From contig JANZZA010000747.1 of the NCBI GenBank assembly GCA_026419655.1, forward strand, positions 1 through 8,675: 8,675 nucleotides of DNA, written 5' to 3'. A program made the position numbers and the translations under genes. A model generated the notes under the pieces. That model was not told the DNA's origin. It did no database searches and saw only the letters and a list, made by a program, of their open reading frames with translations. Every line of letters begins with the position of its first letter. The first letter of the stretch is position 1. Below are positions 4,952-8,675 of this stretch, piece after piece. This DNA is from Armatimonadota bacterium. GTDB taxonomy: Bacteria > Armatimonadota > Zipacnadia > Zipacnadales > FEN-943.

Positions 4952-7491
4952 TAGCGCTCCTGGCACTATGGTGGCCGAGACTTGCGGTCGCGGACGTCCC
5001 GGCTGCCCTGCCCGGCTACGGCTCGCCTCCGGGCTACTCTACCGAAGCAGCACCCGGCGAGCAGACTGTCCTTGACGAAGAGACCGCTGCGCAAGCTACG
5101 GAAACCAAGGCCGAGGCTGCCCCGGCACACGATCTTTTCACCACCGACCAGCCACCAGAGACATCGCCCACCGAGGTTGCCGACCAAGACGTCGGGGAAA
5201 TTGCCGATCAGCACGTCGGCGAAGTTACGGGCCAAGACGCAGGCGAAGTTACTGGCCAAAACGCCGGGGAAGTTACTGGCCAAAACGTCAGCGAAGCAGC
5301 TACATCGGTCCTGCCCGCGCAAGCAACAGATTCTCCACCAGAAGATCAGGCAGAAACCGCCGGCATGTCCACGCAGGACACGGAAGCTGCCCCTTCACTT
5401 AGCGAAGACCAGGTGGAAGTCAAGGCCGACAAGGTGTTCATGACCGAAGACATCCTGGCCGGGTCAGGCAACGTGGTCGTTCGCACGCAAGACTACACCA
5501 TAACCGCCGAGACCGTAGAGCTAGACCGGCGAAGTAACGTGGCCCGTTTCCGGGGCCGGGTAGTTATCGAAGGCCAAGACCAGCGAACCGAAGGCGACGC
5601 CCTGTGGGTGGACTTGGATGAAGGATCGTGGAAGCTTGAACCTGCGACGACAACTGTGCAGCCGGAGTTTTTCGCCGGAGGCATCCTTGCCCCCCTGTAC
5701 GCACGGGGAGGCGAGGTAGCTTACGACCCTGATGTTGACAGGGTGAAAGTCTTGCGCGGCGAGGCAACAAGCTGCGACCTGGCCGAGCCACACTATGCCC
5801 TAAAATCGGCTCGCGTCACTGTCCGCCCGGACGACTACGTCACCTTTCACCGTCCCGCCCTGTATGTTCTTGGCCGTCGCATCCTCAGATACCCTTTCGA
5901 CGTCACCTTGTCATTGCGCGAGAAGGAGCAGCGAATATTCCCGGAAATCGGCAGCAACGAGGTGGAGGGAAAATACCTCAAGTTTGCGTTTCTTTACCTG
6001 CTGGGCGCTCGCGGCAGCGGCGTGCTCCGCCTGCATCTCACCGAGCTGCGAGGCATCGGACTCGGTGTAGACCATCTTTTCGAAGACCGCCGGCAAAGCC
6101 TCTTCGTGTCATTATTTGATGAACCCAGCCAGGGAGCCCAGGCCTTGCGAGTGGAGCATGACTATCAGTTTGGGCGCACCCTCTCCTCCCAACTGGGAGT
6201 GAACTATCAGAAAGACAGCGGCTTCACGTTTGCTTCTACTACCCTCAGCAGCGACCTTACTTTTCGCAACAGTGACGCCAACTCCGATACCACCCTGGGG
6301 TTTGCGCGCTCCCTGACCACTTCCGGCTACGGAAGTTCTAGCCGCTTCGCTGCCAACCTTTATCACAATCAGCGTCAGGGACGGGACACAAACTGGAATC
6401 TGCGTTCCACTTTCACCAGCTCCAATTTCGGGGCCACGGCCGCCAGCGACCAGGAACTGCTGGTTGACTTTCAGTACCGACACCGTGCGCCGTCGTACGA
6501 CATGGACCTGTATCTTTCGCAGCGCCAGGACATTGATGGCTCCCGCTACGAGGGCGACCGCAATTACTATGCTCTGAACCGCCTGCCGGCTCTTTCCTTT
6601 CGTACCGACAGCGGTCGCCTCGGGGGCTGGCGCTTGTTTGGGCGCTCCTCGGCGCGTTTCCAGCTTGACCTGGGCAACTTTGTCCAAGACCCTCAGGACC
6701 AACGGCTTGGCCGGCTGGCTTTCACGGCCGACCTTGGCGGGAACGAGCGCGAACTGAGCCCCCACACCACTGTCCGTACAGGCCTGCGCTTTCGCCAAAG
6801 TCTCTTCGACGAGGGATCGGCCCAGTACAGTCTCTCGTTCGACGGCGAGGTCAGACGGGACTTCGGAAAGAAGTGGCACGCCCGCCTGGGCTATGACTAC
6901 GCTTCCACCCGTGGGTTTGCCCCGTTGCGACTGGATTATGGAGGCGTCGCTAACGACCTGCGGCTGCAGCTCGTCCGCCTGAGCCCCGATAGTTCCCGCT
7001 TCGAGCTTTCCGGAGGTTATGACTTCGTGCGCGACGCTTATTACGACCTCCGGCTGCTCTTCGAGCGGCGGGCGTCAGAGGCCTGGTACTGGCGCCTGCA
7101 GACAGCCTACAGCATCGAGCAGGCGCGATGGTGGCCCCTTGTTCTCCGGCTGACCACCGCGCGGCCGAGCCTGTATCTGGACCTATCGGCGAGCTATGAC
7201 CTCGACCGCAGCAAACTGTCCGTGGTCACTGCGGACGCCGATTGGCGCATAGGGCGCTGGTGGCGGCTGGAGTTCGTTGGAAGCTACAGCGGCTGGACGG
7301 GCAGGCTTGATCAGGCCGACGTGCGCCTCACGCGCGACCTGCACTGCCTCGTAGCGCAGCTCACATGGAGCAAATGGCCCCGACAGTTGTACTTTACTAT
7401 TGGCATCAAGGCCTTCCCGTCCGAGACCCGGATGCTGGGAGTTGGAGCCACCGGAGCCTATCTACCCGGGACGCCAGGAGAATACTATTAA
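4927..7491 (+). CDS. lptD: LptD-like outer-membrane lipopolysaccharide-assembly protein with an OstA/LptA-like N-terminal domain
   Basis: From the ATG at 4927 the protein has 854 residues. Residues 1-22 form a signal peptide with an AVA|DV cleavage site. Residues 23 to about 160 are an acidic, Pro/Thr/Gln-rich linker with five 8-residue repeats (85-124). Residues 163 to about 245 are an OstA/LptA-like beta-jellyroll (VEVKADKV, GNVVV, TAETVELD, RFRGRVVI). An LptD-typical link with TSCDLAEPHY and a D-D-Y-V-T-F-H-R-P-A-L-Y-V strand leads to ILRYPF (about 276-325). The rest is a long series of amphipathic beta strands forming the outer-membrane barrel, with LPALSFR and a C-terminal RDLHC plus TIGIKAFP as in LptD. 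LptD, with LptE, inserts lipopolysaccharide into the outer leaflet. Only two cysteines are present (283 and 807). The open frame extends back to 4519, but that part is the permease gene read out of frame. The ribosome site is weak, so translation is probably coupled to the overlapping permease gene. Confidence 0.9.
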   Translation: MAHLAVTIVALLALWWPRLAVADVPAALPGYGSPPGYSTEAAPGEQTVLDEETAAQATETKAEAAPAHDLFTTDQPPETSPTEVADQDVGEIADQHVGEVTGQDAGEVTGQNAGEVTGQNVSEAATSVLPAQATDSPPEDQAETAGMSTQDTEAAPSLSEDQVEVKADKVFMTEDILAGSGNVVVRTQDYTITAETVELDRRSNVARFRGRVVIEGQDQRTEGDALWVDLDEGSWKLEPATTTVQPEFFAGGILAPLYARGGEVAYDPDVDRVKVLRGEATSCDLAEPHYALKSARVTVRPDDYVTFHRPALYVLGRRILRYPFDVTLSLREKEQRIFPEIGSNEVEGKYLKFAFLYLLGARGSGVLRLHLTELRGIGLGVDHLFEDRRQSLFVSLFDEPSQGAQALRVEHDYQFGRTLSSQLGVNYQKDSGFTFASTTLSSDLTFRNSDANSDTTLGFARSLTTSGYGSSSRFAANLYHNQRQGRDTNWNLRSTFTSSNFGATAASDQELLVDFQYRHRAPSYDMDLYLSQRQDIDGSRYEGDRNYYALNRLPALSFRTDSGRLGGWRLFGRSSARFQLDLGNFVQDPQDQRLGRLAFTADLGGNERELSPHTTVRTGLRFRQSLFDEGSAQYSLSFDGEVRRDFGKKWHARLGYDYASTRGFAPLRLDYGGVANDLRLQLVRLSPDSSRFELSGGYDFVRDAYYDLRLLFERRASEAWYWRLQTAYSIEQARWWPLVLRLTTARPSLYLDLSASYDLDRSKLSVVTADADWRIGRWWRLEFVGSYSGWTGRLDQADVRLTRDLHCLVAQLTWSKWPRQLYFTIGIKAFPSETRMLGVGATGAYLPGTPGEYY
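5179..5298 (+). repeat. Five in-frame 24-bp tandem repeats in the LptD-like linker
   Basis: Units at 5179-5202, 5203-5226, 5227-5250, 5251-5274 and 5275-5298 encode ADQDVGEI, ADQHVGEV, TGQDAGEV, TGQNAGEV and TGQNVSEA. Units three to five are closest at the DNA level and the first and last have drifted, as in an array growing by slippage. The period is eight codons, so copy changes keep the frame. Confidence 0.9.
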
Positions 7492-7552
7492 ACCTGGGAG
7501 CGCGTTTCCCGAGACATGCTCGAAACAAGCCTGACGGTAGCAAAATATCGAA

Positions 7553-8068
7553 ATGGCCTTTCCGTGGAGTTTTGCACGCGCCCTACGCGAGAAGTATCCC
7601 CAGGCCAGTGTCAAGCTCGTCAATGCTGGCATCGGCGGGACAAGTACAGCGGGCCGCCTGGCTAACTTCGACGCTGAAGTTCTTGCGCATCGCCCTGACC
7701 TGGTGACCATTGAATTTGTGAACGACTGCGGTCTTCCGGCCGAGACGTTGCTGAACAACTGGCGGCAAGCCATTCAGCGTACCAAAGCCACGGGAGCCGA
7801 CGTAATAGTGGTAACTCCCCACCTGGTGATGCCGCCGTGGATGGGGTGGACGTACGAGGACATGTGGCGGCTGGACAACCGCGAAGCAGTGGAGCTAATG
7901 CGCCAGGTCGCACGCGAAACCGGTGCAGGACTGGCCGACGTAAGCCGCCGCTGGGACCACCTGTGCCAGGAAGGGCCTTCGTGCGTTACCCTTCTCTGGA
8001 ACGGCATAAACCACCCGGACAACCGCGGCCACGAGCTATTCGTGCGCGAACTGATGACCTTCTTCTAG
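7553..8068 (+). CDS. SGNH/GDSL hydrolase-like protein lacking the N-terminal catalytic block (truncated, possibly a pseudogene)
   Basis: The 171-residue frame aligns with the SGNH fold from just after block I. FPWSFARALREKYP (3-16) is followed by block II NAGIGG (24-29), DAEVLAHRPDLVTIEFVND (40-58) with block III reduced to VND, and NGINHP (150-155) with the usual histidine (154) but without the Asp at H minus 3. The GDSx block with the nucleophile serine is missing. All three frames from the end of the LptD-like gene to 7553 contain no GDS-like peptide, and stops at 7532 and 7538 close this frame. The ATG has no good ribosome site (GGTAG, 12 bases away). Either the gene lost its 5' end by a rearrangement at the lptD boundary, or the product is a non-catalytic SGNH-fold protein. 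The rest of the frame is clean, which suggests recent truncation or retained use. It lies 61 bases after the LptD-like stop on the same strand. Confidence 0.75.
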   Translation: MAFPWSFARALREKYPQASVKLVNAGIGGTSTAGRLANFDAEVLAHRPDLVTIEFVNDCGLPAETLLNNWRQAIQRTKATGADVIVVTPHLVMPPWMGWTYEDMWRLDNREAVELMRQVARETGAGLADVSRRWDHLCQEGPSCVTLLWNGINHPDNRGHELFVRELMTFF

Positions 8069-8282
8069 CTTAGGGGGACTGCTGCAGAGGCTGGTGTAGG
8101 CTTATCCAGAGTCAGGAAAGTGTACAACGCCGTGTGCGTCCCACCTTTTACCTGAGACCGCGTATCGGGTCCGGGGAAGCGATTCATGCAATAGCCTGTT
8201 CAGGGCTGCGGCGGGCTGTAGGAGCTCACGGCAGCTACGCTCATACCCTATAGCCGGACGCACGTATGATATAATTGCCGCC
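8069..8282. other. Intergenic region upstream of dut
   Basis: These 214 bases contain no supported gene. I see no clear terminator for the upstream SGNH-like gene; AGCC and GGCT arms near 8195-8209 form only a weak hairpin. The dut promoter lies at the right end. Confidence 0.5.
8267..8275 (+). promoter_or_regulatory. Extended -10 promoter placed for a leaderless dut transcript
   Basis: TGATATAAT is a perfect TGn extended -10 followed by consensus TATAAT (8270-8275). The dut ATG begins at 8283, seven bases after the -10, exactly where transcription would start. No TTGACA-like -35 stands at the usual spacing (8247-8252 reads CCTATA), as is common for extended -10 promoters. No Shine-Dalgarno sequence can fit between the -10 and the ATG. 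Confidence 0.65.
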
Positions 8283-8675
8283 ATGCCCGCGGAATCTGAC
8301 GCAAGAAGAGTGCAAGTCCTGATTCAGGCCCAGAAGCCGGCTCTCTTGCCCAGCTACGAGACTGAAGGCGCGGCCGGCATGGATTTGCGTGCGCACCTGG
8401 ACGCGCCGGTCACCATAGCGTCCGGGGGCCGTGCCCTCATCCCTACAGGCTTGCGCCTGGCCATCCCGCCGGGCTACGAGGGCCAGGTCCGCCCCCGGTC
8501 CGGTTTGGCCCATCGCTTCGGCGTGACCATCCTCAACGCGCCAGGTACGATTGACTCAGACTATCGTGGGGAAATCAAGGTCCTGTTGGTTAACTTCGGC
8601 GCAGAAGACTTTACGGTACATCCTGGCGACCGGATTGCCCAGCTTGTGATTTCGCCCGTGGCGAAAGCCGAACTT
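8283..8675 (+). CDS. dut: dUTPase (deoxyuridine 5'-triphosphate nucleotidohydrolase), C-terminus cut by window edge
   Basis: The 131 residues present contain four of the five motifs of trimeric dUTPases: motif 1 AAGMDLRA (33-40), motif 2 RPRSGLA (71-77), motif 3 NAPGTIDSDYRGEI (85-98, with the catalytic Asp and the Tyr that stacks on uracil) and motif 4 RIAQLVI (117-123). Motif 5, the glycine-rich C-terminal arm that closes over the phosphates, should follow beyond the edge; about 15-20 residues are missing. The enzyme splits dUTP into dUMP and pyrophosphate, keeping uracil out of DNA and feeding thymidylate synthesis. It acts in the cytoplasm as a homotrimer with shared active sites. I chose ATG 8283 because it sits at the expected transcription start of the promoter at 8267-8275. 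A GTG nine codons in (8310) would also give a family-typical N-terminus but has no spaced ribosome site. Confidence 0.95.
   Translation, partial: MPAESDARRVQVLIQAQKPALLPSYETEGAAGMDLRAHLDAPVTIASGGRALIPTGLRLAIPPGYEGQVRPRSGLAHRFGVTILNAPGTIDSDYRGEIKVLLVNFGAEDFTVHPGDRIAQLVISPVAKAEL

Noticed and set aside
6112..6879. 255-residue minus-strand frame inside the LptD-like gene
   Set aside because: Antisense shadow of the barrel region with no recognisable domain or ribosome site.
1..8675. tRNA genes, transposases or phage/defence genes
   Set aside because: No tRNA T-loop with matching acceptor arms, no transposase, integrase, nuclease or toxin domain was found in any frame. The window appears to be ordinary chromosomal genes with some unusual intergenic structure.

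Overview
The window is GC-rich, gene-dense bacterial DNA. It most likely comes from a diderm (outer-membrane) environmental bacterium, because it encodes an LptD-type outer-membrane assembly protein and an LptF/LptG-type permease side by side. Two SGNH/GDSL hydrolases, a BNR (Asp-box) glycosidase-like protein and a sugar-phosphate-isomerase-like TIM barrel point to breakdown of complex carbohydrate. This gene mix is common in Armatimonadota, Planctomycetota and related candidate phyla. Armatimonadota is my low-confidence guess; nothing in the window proves a phylum.

Layout: 1-166 (-) is the N-terminal part of a xylose-isomerase-like TIM-barrel protein that runs off the left edge. 337-972 (+) is a complete SGNH hydrolase, divergent from it. 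973-1506 is a gap between convergent genes, with three adjacent hairpins and no gene I can support. 1507-2472 (-) is a four-Asp-box sialidase-fold protein. 2473-2779 is a divergent intergenic region with a diverged 64-bp direct repeat and a duplicated copy of the bioY start context. 2780-3334 (+) is bioY. 3335-3886 is a second large gap, with a hairpin across the bioY stop, a 9-bp long-range inverted repeat, a terminator-like hairpin, a 61-bp-spaced direct repeat and a perfect 9-bp stem. 3887-4951 (+) is the LptF/LptG-like permease and overlaps 4927-7491 (+), the LptD-like protein, so the two form one translational unit. 7553-8068 (+) is an SGNH hydrolase lacking the block that carries the catalytic serine. 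8283-8675 (+) is dut (dUTPase), cut by the right edge and preceded by a consensus extended -10 promoter placed for a leaderless transcript.

How the genes work together: the permease and LptD-like protein belong to the Lpt bridge, which carries lipopolysaccharide or a similar glycolipid from inner to outer membrane. The TIM-barrel protein, intact SGNH hydrolase and Asp-box protein look like an accessory carbohydrate-processing cluster, but no substrate can be assigned. bioY and dut are housekeeping genes that appear to stand alone here. I found no CRISPR array, tRNA, rRNA, transposase, phage gene or defence system. The points most worth checking are the leaderless dut promoter, the headless SGNH gene, the repeat-bearing, two-cysteine LptD-like protein, and the structured intergenic regions around bioY.
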